Below are positions 50,301 through 56,269 of a stretch of DNA of 64,000 bases, piece by piece. The notes under the pieces were generated by a model, which ran no database searches, was not told where the DNA came from, and worked only from the letters and a program-made list of their open reading frames with translations. Source of the stretch: Siphonodentalium dalli (taxonomy: Eukaryota; Mollusca; Scaphopoda; Gadilida; Siphonodentaliidae); contig CP136061.1 in assembly GCA_032622095.1 (NCBI GenBank), positions 49,233,797-49,297,796 on the forward strand, in the 5' to 3' direction. Numbering within the stretch: the first letter of the stretch is position 1; every line of letters starts with the position of its first letter. A program made the position numbers and the translations under genes.

Positions 50301-53300
50301 GTCTCCGCATTTAAAATTCTTTGATATAGATCGTTCATATTCTGCAATAATTTGTACACAAGAGACGGATTCTTATGTTTTATTGTGTTTTTAAACTCTG
50401 AGGTGGCGAAATCTCGGTTTGTTTACATTACGAACATTTGAGTCCGTAATCGGAATCCGAATCCCAATCGGATTACCACGAAATTGAGATTACGGTCTGT
50501 TCGTTTACTGATTCTGCCAATTTCTGGTCTGTTCTTTTGCCGAACCAAGTCGAACGGGGACCAATCTGAATCCAGAATCTGAATCGGATTTTAGCGAAAT
50601 AACGCCTCTGGCCTCGTGGAAACGTACGGAGCGAAACAAGCGCGAGAACTCTATCTCTGTCTGAGATCGCCTGAAGTTTCATGACCGATTTGTTCTAAAA
50701 AATAACCCGTAAATATGTCCCGATTGATAGTACACCAGAAATTCGAAAAAAAAAGATTAATTGACAGACTTTTTCCGACAGGGGTCTTCGATTCATATAT
50801 ATTATTTTATACACAGGAAACTATATAGAACATGTTTTAGGAAGAGATAGACAGTCAGAAGTGGAAACTTAATCGATGCAGGAGTGCTATTGCGAAATGT
50901 TTCTTCAGTTAAGGCATAGTTATTCCATGTATCTGGCAACACTTCATCGATAGTGCTATAAATATATTTTAAATTGATAACATGACCTTTTATGTTGGTA
51001 ATCAAAATATTTCATTAACTCATCGCAATAACTTTTGGCAATATATTCACACACTGGAAAATTCCCTGATAATGCTGGGCAATGTGGCATGCTGTTGATA
51101 TTTCCACAGCTGTCAATCAAATACCTATTAGCAGATATTTTCTACCAATCAGCGACTGGGCCAGTCGTTTGCTCTATTGAGAATCCTTTGTTCATTCTAA
51201 TGTTTTTATCTTAACTTACTGTCAGTGTTTTAGTTGTCAAATCATAATTTACTAAAATGTAGATTTATGTAATAATGTTGACATAATTTACTATAATTCA
51301 GCATTATTGGTTCAAATTTCTGTACATATCAGGGGGGGGGGGGGGGTAGTAAAACATTTGCAGGAAGGTATGCTCATGCAATTTTTTTACTAAAGACATT
51401 TTGTGCCCTTATATGACATTTGTAACAGTTTTAAACATATTATAAGAATTTATAACTGCAAAAACACCATATTTATGTTACTGGGACCTCACATGGGCCT
51501 TAGTAGAGATGCCATTGAGCTATATGGCATGTTGCATATGAGGCGGTGGGTTGAAAAAAAATCCTTCCCGACACCCTTCGGAAAGTAGATTCGAGAAATG
51601 AAAACTGAAATAAATAAACTTGCCTTGATGTAACTAAAACCAAGATCATTGTGTGCATGGAAAAAGAGCGAGCAACTGTCTCAAACATTAATGTGACTAT
51701 CAATGGCTAGAATATAACTGCCATCACACCGTTCATCAGTGCATCAAGCCAATCAATGAAATATTTACATGTCTATCAACTCATATGATCTGTTACTCTC
51801 ACAACACCTAAAATATCCAAATATGACATAGTGACTGTTTGTCATTTATTATAACAGAGGTTGCTCCAGTAGACTAACAAAAGTGTTAAGGCATAATGCT
51901 AGATAATGGACTGGTTGACCTAATGTACATTGACCTAAGTTTGCATATACAAGTAAACTTGTCCTGATGTAACTAATGCCTAGATCATTGTGTGCATGTA
52001 AAAAGAGCGAGCAACTGTCTCAAACATTAATGTGACTACCAATGGGTAGAAAATATCTGTCATCAGTGCATCAAGCCAATCCAGCTGGCCAATCAGTGAA
52101 TTATTTGCATGTCATCAGATGATCTCTCACAAGACCGAACGTATCCAAGTCTGGTATAGTGCTGTGACTGCTTGTCATCTATATATATATGAACCAGTAA
52201 GATCTGTCCGGGTTTTTCTCTCAGACCCCTGGACCGAGTTCAACCAAATTCGGTGTGGTGACTATGGGTACCCTGGCGGATGTTCTAATGATGTTAGTTT
52301 TAAAAAAACAATTAATTAAATAAAAATAAAATAAAATTGGTTTTGTTAAATTGAGCAAGGAATTCAATCTTAAATTTTTTTTTATTAAAACAATATAATA
52401 TATCAAAATGTTTCAATGACCAAATGTGATTGAAGCGCACAAAGGGGCCGCCGCTAAATGAAGGCTCTGGCTCTGTCTTAGATCAAAATGTTTGCGAAGT
52501 CCCACAAAGGGGGACACAGGTATCTCCGATGCTGAATATAGGCTCCCAAAGGGAGCCTGTTTCAGCTAGTTTAGTATAATAGAAGTAAGTTGCTCCAGTA
52601 GACTAATATAAGTGGTATGGAATATGTTAGATAATGGGCTGGTTGACAGACTAATCAAGAAATAGTTAGAATTAGTTTTTTTGCGTTCTGCACAATGACC
52701 TATAGGTTTACAGATGATCAGCAATTTATAAAACACTTTTTTTTCAATTAAAATAGCTTCTGAAACGGGTTAAACTGTTATTTGAACTAACTGAGATCAA
52801 TCCCAGTCACATGAGTGATATCAGTAGAGTTTTATGCGATTTTAGACCAATTTTAGTGAAATTTGGGGGGTGGGTGTCAAAAAATTGGGACTAAAATGTT
52901 TTTGTTGTTGCAGGTTTGGGGGTGGTGGGTCCCCGAAAAATGCCAGATGCAAAAAAACGGCATACCTTCCTGAAAATGTTTTACTACCCCCCCCCTGTAC
53001 ATATCAATTATTTGTTACATACTTTATAAATCTTCATATAATGGAGGAAATAAAGATATAATAATAACAATTCGTCGATAGTGCTGGCACAATAAATATA
53101 TTTTAAAAAAATGATAACATGATCTTTCATGTTGGTACTCAACATATTTCATTAACTCATCGCAATAACTTCTGGCAATATATTCACACACTGGGAAATT
53201 CCTTGACAATGCTGGGTAATGTGGCATGCTGTTGATATTTCCACAGCTGTCAATCAAATACTTATTAGCAGATATTTTCTACCAATCGGCGACTGAGCCA

Positions 53301-53914
53301 GTCATTTGCCGTATTGAGAATCCTTTGTTCATCATAATGTTTTTATCTTCGCATACTTTCAGTGTTTTAGTTGTCAAATCATGATTTACTGAAATGTAGA
53401 TTTATGTAATTATGTTGAAAATTCATCAATGATTATAAAACATTTTTTTTTACTTTGCGAGTGAGCGGTCATATATTTCATAACATAAGACTTAAAGAAG
53501 TTACATCTCGGGTGTATTATCACATATCAGCAGCACGGTAAAACTAATTAAACTCTTACCGTAGACGCCTTGTCTCCTAGCAACCGTAAGCTCCTCCCAC
53601 TAAATAATATGCGTGGAGAGTTCCTTTAGCCACAGCGTGCCATAGTTTTTTTTGTGTCATGGCATTAGATGACAAATAATATTTCGGTTACAGATCGGAA
53701 ATGGATGGACGGATACGATCTGCACAGCGATGATACCATGTATACATGGGACGGGCGACGCCTACCGGTGGAGAAATGGTGTCTCAGCGATCCTGATAAC
53801 GGAGCGGAGGATTGCATGCGCCTGGACACATATCATACATATGATCAATATTATATGTGTGACGAAGAATGTGACTTTCAATTTACATTCTTCTGTCTCT
53901 ACCGAGATTCATAA
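17125..53914 (+). CDS. Secreted PAN / EGF-like / Thr-rich / C-type lectin protein, 5 coding exons
   Basis: Join of 17125-17457, 36150-36255, 38246-38488, 47971-48183 and 53694-53914. All junctions are GT-AG with phases 0, 1, 1, 1; the sum is 1116 bp, giving 371 residues. Domain order: signal peptide (core about residues 24-34, cleavage probably after A34), PAN/apple-like module (38-111), EGF-like stretch (117-146), Thr tract (about 155-220), CTLD (228-371). The likely role is an extracellular or mucus-type lectin. Apple plus EGF plus CTLD combinations are known from marine invertebrates, but ligand and function are not inferable. ATG 17176 (M18, giving MRTLQMLALCLPLICFA) is an alternative and arguably more typical start. 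Introns of 18.7, 2.0, 9.5 and 5.5 kb are filled with repeats. Exon sequence shows no stop or frameshift. Confidence 0.85.
17578..18050. other. Start of intron 1, nothing recognised
   Basis: Unique-looking intronic sequence without exon, RNA or repeat signature. Confidence 0.5.
18046..18200. repeat. About 55 bp tandem repeat, 3 copies
   Basis: 'gctattaaattcaatgaa(a/c)c' plus 'tgatatgctgatatgaatg' and 'ttcgatta' occurs three times, the last with a small insertion. Confidence 0.8.
18219..18455. mobile_element. Family B TTAA MITE, fragment
   Basis: Begins TTAA|AGGTACTCAATCCGA (TTAA 18215-18218) and shares the central 'ccacttgattttagagttat' block with the copies at 30820 and 55616. The other terminus is missing. 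Confidence 0.6.
18651..18833. repeat. Direct repeat, copy 1 of 2 (flank of the Helitron-like run)
   Basis: 'attaattctatctaccagga' through 'gtcagacatatacatata' recurs at 20393-20578 almost unchanged. The flank and the Helitron-like run were duplicated together, with a period of about 1.74 kb. Confidence 0.85.
18834..19248 (+). mobile_element. Helitron-like non-autonomous element H1
   Basis: The 5' end TCTCATATATATTTTGAAG is preceded by A and followed by (TGTC/TTTG)n. The 3' part has the hairpin GCCCGGACAACGTCGGGC (7-bp stem, one bulge). The CTAG terminus is deleted ('ctcatca' abuts H2). Internal units of about 122 bp ('gcgcatgcgcagacgagatc' plus 'tcggaaacgggtggagc') give chance open frames on both strands. 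Confidence 0.65.
19249..20391 (+). mobile_element. Helitron-like element H2 with expanded internal repeats
   Basis: Same 5' end as H1, then at least six copies of the 122 bp unit, two copies of the 3' hairpin (about 19736-19784 and 20378-20389), and short 'cgcagaccagatctcggaaa' duplications near 20135-20210. It ends inside the hairpin, where the duplicated flank starts. Confidence 0.6.
20393..20578. repeat. Direct repeat, copy 2 of 2
   Basis: Counterpart of 18651-18833. It separates H2 from H3. Confidence 0.85.
20579..20838 (+). mobile_element. Helitron-like element H3 (short, complete ends)
   Basis: Starts TCCTATATATTTTGAAG after A. Ends with hairpin GCCCGGACAACGTCGGGC, then 'tcatcggCTAG'. 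H4 begins at the next base. 260 bp. Confidence 0.75.
20839..21618 (+). mobile_element. Helitron-like element H4 (rearranged)
   Basis: Starts TCTCATATATATTTTTGAAG directly after the CTAG of H3. Contains unrelated sequence (20880-21300), then a typical 3' half, the hairpin and CTAG at 21615-21618. Confidence 0.65.
21619..22113 (+). mobile_element. Helitron-like element H5
   Basis: Starts TCTCATATATATTTTGAAG directly after H4. Has (TGTC)n, three 122 bp units, the hairpin and CTAG at 22110-22113. 495 bp. Confidence 0.75.
22114..22141 (+). mobile_element. 5' stub of a Helitron-like element (H6)
   Basis: TCTATTATATATTTTTGGAA follows H5's CTAG immediately and matches the 5' end of the 27006-27627 element. 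It stops after 'gatctgtgtg'. Confidence 0.5.
22438..22540. repeat. 17 bp tandem repeat
   Basis: 'accttcggaatagnga' in about six copies, with small variations. Confidence 0.85.
22674..22988 (-). pseudogene. Possible LINE reverse-transcriptase thumb fragment
   Basis: The minus frame contains DIDFNPNR, then SVTYLGIPLYNFNF and VDEVCTKIRGTFVMLSNAGM. The 'YLGIPL' plus 'KIRGTF..L.N.G' arrangement is typical of the region after the catalytic palm of non-LTR reverse transcriptases. No palm motif is present. Short and without neighbours of the same frame. Confidence 0.45.
23474..23632. repeat. Two-copy tandem repeat, about 80 bp
   Basis: 'tctgattt(c/a)ttacgtg' to 'ccta/cgatcagct' occurs twice in succession. 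Confidence 0.7.
23633..25650. other. Intron 1 interior, nothing recognised
   Basis: AT-rich, no exon or known repeat family. A short (TG)n run near 24040. Confidence 0.5.
25953..26007 (+). CDS. Candidate alternative first exon: signal peptide
   Basis: ATG followed by MILFLWIIFVVNLYDVLS, a compact signal-peptide-like sequence, then the donor TCAG|GTATAC at 26008 (phase 1). Upstream at 25670-25710 is 'aatggcgg', an ATTGG box and 'tgacgtcgagtgacgt' (CRE-like), compatible with a promoter. Exons 3, 4 and 5 of the lectin gene all have phase-1 acceptors, so splicing to 38246 would give a secreted Thr-rich/CTLD protein without PAN and EGF. It may also belong to an unrelated gene or be chance. Confidence 0.3.
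26295..26560 (-). pseudogene. LINE reverse-transcriptase palm fragment
   Basis: The minus frame reads ...YTIYIDQLMWYLERAACV and IGGINLWLLIHADDMLLMS. This matches the 'yIddL..yL' to 'lLlYADDmvLms' block of non-LTR enzymes, with H in place of the usual Y or F in the [Y/F]ADD box. Both flanks lack further RT sequence. Confidence 0.6.
26585..27671. mobile_element. Family A TTAA MITE, copy 1, interrupted by a Helitron-like element
   Basis: Left TIR 'agtcccacttaattttcga', right TIR the inverse '...tcgaaaatttagtgggcct' followed by TTAA (27672-27675). The interior matches 62517-63021 ('ccatttgaaacatctgtgtc', 'gatgcccatagagaaataga'). A central palindrome 'aataactctatatttcaaat' / 'atagagttatc' lies at 26811-26843. 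Without the 622 bp insertion it would be about 465 bp. Confidence 0.8.
27006..27627 (+). mobile_element. Helitron-like non-autonomous element with related empty site
   Basis: 5' TCTATTATATATTTTGGAAG then (TGTC)n; 3' hairpin CCCGGACGAAGTCGGG then 'tcaccttCTAG'. It is inserted between A (27005) and T (27628) with no target duplication. The second MITE copy reads 'ggcata|cattttatatat' without the element at 62977/62978. The interior repeats 'tgaccttgaccttgaa' and 'ttcgatgaaacttggtatg' units. Confidence 0.85.
27813..28356. mobile_element. Family D TTAA MITE with about 100 bp TIRs
   Basis: TTAA (27809-27812), then 'agatggattatctcttt' ... 'gagttatccacct', then TTAA (28357-28360). The TIRs extend through 'agtttccggggtatgaa' and 'cactgcccggaaacg' on the left, inverse 'cgttttcggacagggggtc' and 'ttcatacccaggaaact' on the right. 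544 bp, no coding content. Confidence 0.8.
28361..29155. other. Intronic, nothing recognised
   Basis: No exon, RNA or repeat signature beyond short A/T tracts. Confidence 0.45.
29159..31826. mobile_element. 2.7 kb TIR element with TTA target duplication (PIF/Harbinger-like size of TSD)
   Basis: Begins TCACGCTGGTCATCCGTGTA and ends with its inverse. Identity continues for about 32 bp and then patchily through 'acgtt/cggacgcg' to 60 bp. TTA flanks both ends (29156-29158, 31827-31829). An internal inverted echo of the end ('gcgcgtccaacgtta' ... 'cgggtcctcgttag') is at 31400-31440. No transposase frame. A family B MITE (30820-31288) is nested in it. Confidence 0.75.
30820..31288. mobile_element. 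Family B TTAA MITE, complete copy
   Basis: TTAA|AGGTACTCAATCCGA ... inverse ...GGGTTGAGTACCT|TTAA. Arms of about 110 bp include 'ggcttcgggggtaaaaa' and 'gattcgagtcgagga' with their inverses. The centre carries 'cacttgattatagagttatc'. Confidence 0.85.
31830..32006. other. Intronic, possible SINE body beside the tRNA-like segment
   Basis: On the minus strand this follows the tRNA-like head at 32007-32081; no defined 3' end or tail was found. Confidence 0.25.
32007..32081 (-). pseudogene. tRNA-like segment, possible SINE head
   Basis: Minus strand: 'ggagctcggtggtccagtgg' then 'ttagcgtc' gives a good pol III A box (TGGTCCAGTGG). 'gatgagttcacagcc' is a degenerate B box about 40 nt on. 75 nt in all. 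The 3' acceptor strand does not pair with the 5' GGAGCTC, so it is not a working tRNA. Confidence 0.45.
32125..32405. repeat. About 150 bp tandem duplication
   Basis: 'gaagtagttggagtctactc' to 'gttttgttctcgaac' and 'ccagaacc' recurs about 152 bp later with about 15% divergence. Confidence 0.75.
32406..35350. other. Intron 1 interior, no gene recognised
   Basis: Several open frames of 60-106 codons on both strands, none with a recognisable motif or matching splice signals. Confidence 0.45.
35590..35770 (+). repeat. Dispersed repeat, copy 2 (partner of 2600-2870)
   Basis: 'catcgccagggcgtg', 'gccataactcgg', 'aaaattggcaggcggaa' and 'attcagttcaga' in the same order as copy 1. Confidence 0.65.
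36150..36255 (+). CDS. Lectin gene exon 2: degenerate EGF-like module
   Basis: Residues 112-146 plus one base. Acceptor 'tttttactacag|AAA', donor 'ACAG|GTAAGT' at 36256. Cysteines at 117, 122, 128 and 140 with Y138 follow the first four positions of an EGF module (C....C.....C...YxC). The fifth cysteine is W142 and a sixth is absent before the exon ends. So the fold is either truncated or borrows a cysteine from elsewhere. Phase 0 entry, phase 1 exit. Confidence 0.8.
36711..36897. repeat. Hairpin-forming inverted repeat
   Basis: 'gcgataagcaaaacactcaa' plus 'cacc' and outer 'tatgtaaacaaacaatacgt' are mirrored by 'ggtgttgagaattttgctta' plus 'tcgc' and '...acgtgttgtatataaacaaa'. Small MITE-like unit in intron 2. 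Confidence 0.6.
37206..37340. repeat. Hairpin-forming inverted repeat, about 55 bp arms
   Basis: 'gttattgtggtggattggcg' plus 'gtaacatggt' at about 37217-37246 is mirrored by 'accatgttaccgtcaatcca' plus 'ccacaataac' at 37302-37331. Small loop of about 55 nt. Confidence 0.75.
38118..38145. repeat. (AAC)n microsatellite before exon 3
   Basis: About eight AAC triplets 100 bp upstream of the ACN-rich exon, in the same strand sense. Confidence 0.8.
38246..38488 (+). CDS. Lectin gene exon 3: threonine-rich mucin-like linker
   Basis: Residues 147-227. Acceptor 'ctttctcccatgcag|GT', donor 'TCAAG|GTGTTA' at 38489 (less canonical than the others; chosen because phase 1 is required to enter exon 4). 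GVSAISPTMI is followed by a run of Thr coded mainly by ACA and ACG, broken only by a few I, A, P, S and M, then TSACTPVSQ. Such tracts are heavily O-glycosylated stalks in mucin-like proteins. The coding repeat is a trinucleotide microsatellite and is likely to vary in length among alleles. Confidence 0.8.
38874..41745. repeat. 2.9 kb minisatellite, 41/53 bp units, with higher-order repeats
   Basis: Basic unit 'ggtctgtactaaaagtcagg' + 'ccagctagccggtgctctccc' (41 bp). A longer form has an extra 'atgaatctcgac' before the next unit. About 60 units. The marker variant 'tagtgaaagtcag' recurs at about 39997, 40360, 40627, 40988 and 41255; the last four imply a duplicated block with a 628 bp period. 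A non-array segment (39182-39375) repeats the array's own left flank (38695-38880), so the array start was duplicated too. Entirely in intron 3. Confidence 0.9.
41746..42230. other. Intronic, nothing recognised
   Basis: No exon or repeat signature. Confidence 0.45.
42231..44622. repeat. 1196 bp tandem duplication, two near-identical copies
   Basis: Copy 1 is about 42231-43426 and copy 2 about 43427-44622. Only about five single-base differences were noticed (e.g. 'cccagcg' vs 'cccggcg', 'gtggtg' vs 'gtgatg'), so the event is recent or kept homogeneous. Each copy contains 'actagcaggactaccc(a/g)gcg' + 'ttgtcgggtt', whose inverse resembles a Helitron 3' hairpin followed by CTAGT on the minus strand. 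No coding content. Confidence 0.9.
44633..44768. mobile_element. Short family C TIR element
   Basis: Ends 'aggtatggaat' and inverse 'attccatacct'. Inside are 'ggccacttgataatggcgct', 'ggcgcgcgccgaaagcgac' and 'gcgccatta'. 136 bp; a miniature of the 14956-16997 element. It lies right at the end of the 1196 bp duplication. Confidence 0.75.
44769..47960. other. Intron 3 interior, no gene recognised
   Basis: An imperfect inverted repeat around 'catttccatatatgga' (45440-45490) with outer 'gtagttttagtgc' / 'gcactaaaactac'. A weakly similar pair of blocks ('ttttgtccac', 'cagctcgg(g/t)gtctgct', 'gaaccaaccca') at 46035-46240 and 47580-47905 suggests an old duplication. Confidence 0.4.
47971..48183 (+). 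CDS. Lectin gene exon 4: N-terminal half of the C-type lectin domain
   Basis: Residues 228-298. Acceptor 'catttttgtag|AT', donor 'CGAT|GTGAGT' at 48184, phase 1 on both sides. DCPIGSGYSIFNLGGCDYC opens the domain. QAEAICQADDAHLITIESEE is the characteristic alpha-helix plus 'C...gA.La.i.s.eE' segment of long-form CTLDs. Two extra cysteines (CDYC) sit in the first strand region. Confidence 0.9.
48700..50860. mobile_element. Putative large relative of the family D element
   Basis: The left part has 'cagtttcctgggtataaagt', 'cagacccctgtccggaaacg' and 'tttcgctaaaatccggatt'. Their inverses occur in reverse order at 50560-50845 ('aatcggattttagcgaaat', 'ccgacaggggtcttcgattc', 'acacaggaaact'). This gives inverted ends of roughly 180-300 bp around 1.6 kb. 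Outer boundaries and TTAA were not resolved. Confidence 0.45.
49690..49830. repeat. G-run dispersed repeat
   Basis: 13-G run (49798-49810) after 'gtggttcaat', similar to 6211-6228. Confidence 0.5.
50938..51290. repeat. Direct repeat in intron 4, copy 1
   Basis: 'tttcattaactcatcgcaat' through 'gtgttttagttgtcaaatca' recurs at 53070-53425 with about 10% divergence by eye. Confidence 0.8.
51322..51375. repeat. 15-G run and inverted repeat arm
   Basis: 'tgtacatatcag' + G15 + 'tagtaaaacatttgcaggaa' is mirrored at 52961-53010 by 'ttcctgaaaatgttttacta' + C9 + 'tgtacata'. Confidence 0.75.
51610..51905. repeat. Direct repeat with intact Helitron target (empty site)
   Basis: 'agatcattgtgtgcatg', 'aaaaagagcgagcaactgtc' and 'ttgctccagtagactaa' recur at 51968-52650. 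Here 'tttgtca|tttattataa' (51844/51845) is uninterrupted. Confidence 0.8.
52178..52569 (+). mobile_element. Helitron-like element, 392 bp, with related empty site
   Basis: 5' TCTATATATATATGAACCAG; 3' perfect hairpin GGCTCCC-AAA-GGGAGCC, then 'tgtttcagCTAG'. Inserted between A (52177) and T (52570) with no target duplication. The paralogous copy at 51844/51845 lacks it. Confidence 0.85.
52860..53010. repeat. G-rich dispersed repeat, inverse arm
   Basis: 'ggggggtgggtgtcaaaaaa', 'gcaggtttgggggtggtggg' and a 9-C run at 52987-52995. Partner of 51322-51375. Confidence 0.6.
53070..53425. repeat. Direct repeat in intron 4, copy 2
   Basis: Partner of 50938-51290. Ends about 270 bp before exon 5. Confidence 0.8.
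53694..53914 (+). CDS. Lectin gene exon 5: C-terminal half of the C-type lectin domain and stop
   Basis: Residues 299-371, TAA at 53912-53914. Acceptor 'tttcggttacag|AT'. RKWMDGYD replaces the 'WiGl' core. KWCLSDPDNGAEDC (326-339) is the region of the EPN/QPD sugar-binding triplet, here DPD followed by N. YMCDEECDFQFTFFC (353-366) replaces 'WNDxxC.....FiC', with C-D-E at the WND position. Conserved cysteines C339, C358 and C366 are present. The Ca2+/sugar site is therefore non-canonical. Confidence 0.9.
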
Positions 53915-54107
53915 TGTTCAGACCTCGATTATAAACCCAGTGATTGTTTGCTTTTATTTGTTGTTTGTTGATTATATATATCTTTATTACCTCCTCTTGG
54001 GAGAGAGTGTATTTCATGACATTGTGGTTAAGATATAAGGTGCAATTGATATTTACATGAGTTATACATCTATTATGCATTGAGTCGATGCTCATGCGAT
54101 TAGTTAA
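53915..54107 (+). other. Start of the lectin 3' UTR
   Basis: No canonical AATAAA in this interval. The next candidates are ATTAAA-like text at 54304 (inside a LINE relic) and AATAAA at 54714. Confidence 0.35.
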
Positions 54108-54545
54108 TCAAGTGTTATTCACTGGCTTTACGATTCTGCTGGAGAATAGCAGAAAATATGCAGTATCAATTATAACATTGTCAATTTCTAGTGGCAACTC
54201 CTCTGGAGTATACGCAGCGGAACCACCGAGGATAACCGCCATCAACTGTTGAAGTGACAGATTGTCCAGGAATATGTACATTGGAATACCGTATTTGTTA
54301 ATTATTAAACTCCAGTAATTATACCGCATCTGGGTAATCACATCTGAGTTACAAGTCCAAAGCACGTGCATTAACTCATTGCTGTACCTCGAGCCACACG
54401 TACAACACAGAACATTATTGTCAAACGTAGTTTTGTTGAGGTGGATAGCCAGGTGTTTTAGTGCCACTGTGTGCGATCGGTTTCTTCTCATCAATTCCCA
54501 AATGTTCCAGGTGTTCAGTGGAGATGGGTGACACTGCACCAACAT
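54108..54545 (-). pseudogene. LINE C-terminal fragment with CxC...H...C zinc-knuckle-like motif
   Basis: The minus frame of 145 codons includes LNTWNIWELMRRNRSHTVAL and CCTCGSRYSNELMHVLWTCN. The latter parallels CSCGFRDENANHFFFECNHY near the end of the LINE at 57972-59762. Such C-x-C-G...H....C tails follow the RT domain in Jockey/CR1-type LINEs. No RT core is adjacent. Confidence 0.5.
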
Positions 54546-54713
54546 AGACAGGCTTGTAGAGTTACTGGTAAATTTGAACCACCTTGCACAATAATTTATT
54601 TACAAGCATATGCTAACAAAAATGAATGACTATGATACAAATCATGTAATGTAAGTGAGACATACCATTACCAATTATCTTAATTGATTAACCTAATCCA
54701 AGATCAGAGCCAA

Positions 54714-54719
54714 AATAAA
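54714..54719 (+). terminator. Candidate polyadenylation signal AATAAA of the lectin gene
   Basis: The first AATAAA after the stop codon, about 800 bp downstream. Use is unproven. Confidence 0.3.
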
Positions 54720-55495
54720 GCAGTTACATTATATTCTGTCAGAATGATATTGAAATGCAACATTGCACATTGCTCTGAATCAATGTCTAAGGTTCAAGAA
54801 ACTTTTGAAGGAAATCAAATGTATCTCATTGGAAAAGTGCATGCCTGCAGTCATTCGTCGTGATAGTATGTATACAATGATCACACAGACACGTATGTCG
54901 ACTCCATATAGATGTACGAACGTCCCAGGTAGTCCTAGTGGTCAAAGGCAGAATATACATATTAATTAACATTTCCAGAATTACTCCACAATTTTCTGCA
55001 ATTTGGGGACAGTGTGTGGAATTAATAATTTATCAGTTTCATCCATCACTGTAGTATCATTCAGTCAGTAACGTAATTTGCATATACCGGTATCACGAAT
55101 TGATCAACTCTCTTTTGTATAAGAGTGTCATATGTTCATAGTATTTGATAATCGATATATTAAGTAATGCGATGGTATGGAGTGGATATAGTGTGGATTG
55201 CAGCAACTATAGACAAATACATATACCAGAGAAACTTACCGCATGTACAATTTTTCATCCTTATTCGCCTTATTTTTCATTGATCAATCAGATAATAATT
55301 TTGTTTATTGTGCTAAAATGGTTGGTATGTATCCTCTCACACCATATCCAGTTCATTTGACTTGTTACTGGCATTGGTACATATTCGCTTGTCATTGTTA
55401 TGAATAAACCCCGGTTAATTTAACATCATGTTGGTATTGGAATTTGCTCTACGGATATTTTATATTTCTTGGATGCGAGAAGCTATTAAAGGCCC
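54720..55495. other. Intergenic, nothing recognised
   Basis: No exon, RNA or repeat signature. Confidence 0.45.
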
Positions 55496-55499
55496 ACTT

Positions 55500-55560
55500 A
55501 ATTTTCGAACCCCCAGATCACATATATATATATATAGATAATATGCCATATAATATGCCA
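55500..55560. mobile_element. Family A MITE, solo left end
   Basis: TTAA (55496-55499), then 'aggcccacttaattttcga' and 'acccccagatcac', the best-preserved TIR of the family. The rest is absent. Confidence 0.6.
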
Positions 55561-55615
55561 TGGCTCATTTCAACACCATTAAGTACACGTAATTTCGTTC
55601 TTTAAAAGTACTAAA

Positions 55616-56066
55616 TCCGATCAGACGCTCCTAAATTACTATTTCTTCAGCTTCGGGGGTAAAAATATTTGATTCGAGTCGAGGAACTTACCCATCAACG
55701 CTCAGAGTGATCAGATATAAAATTTTGAAGTTTGTTATTTCTATTATTTGTGGCCCAAATACACGCCGTCAAAAGGATGGTCTCTGTCAAAATTGCGGAT
55801 GAAGATGGATAACTCTAAAATCAAGCGGTTATTACTACCACTTGATTTTAGAGTTATCCATCTTCATGCGTAATTTGTCCGTTTGACCACGTGTTTCTCG
55901 GCCAATTATTAGAACACATCTCGAGAAATAACAAACTTCAAAAATCAATATCTGATCACTCTGAGCTTTGATGGGTGGGTTCCTCGACTCGAATCAAATA
56001 TTTCTTACCCCGAAGCCAAACAAATAGTAATTTAGGAGCGTACATGTATGATCGGATTGAGTCCCT
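55616..56066. mobile_element. Family B MITE, fold-back copy
   Basis: TTAA (55612-55615) on the left. Arms of about 200 bp mirror each other across 55836: 'gatggataactctaaaatca' / 'tgattttagagttatccatc', 'ggcttcgggg' type blocks and 'gattcgagtcgagga' with inverse. The right terminus has TTAT in place of TTAA. Confidence 0.8.
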
Positions 56067-56269
56067 TTATCCCTTTCTATAATAAATAGATTCTACCATG
56101 TAGTCAGTTGAAAAGTGTACATCGGAATAGTCTATTATTGATATGCAGGGATGTACGGGTAATATAAGCAGAGGCAGATAAATAAAAGTACAGAAGGAAT
56201 CCTATTATTGAGGGAAATGTTTAGATAATAAGTTTAACAAATGTGGTAGCTTGTTGAACTTAGTATCTC

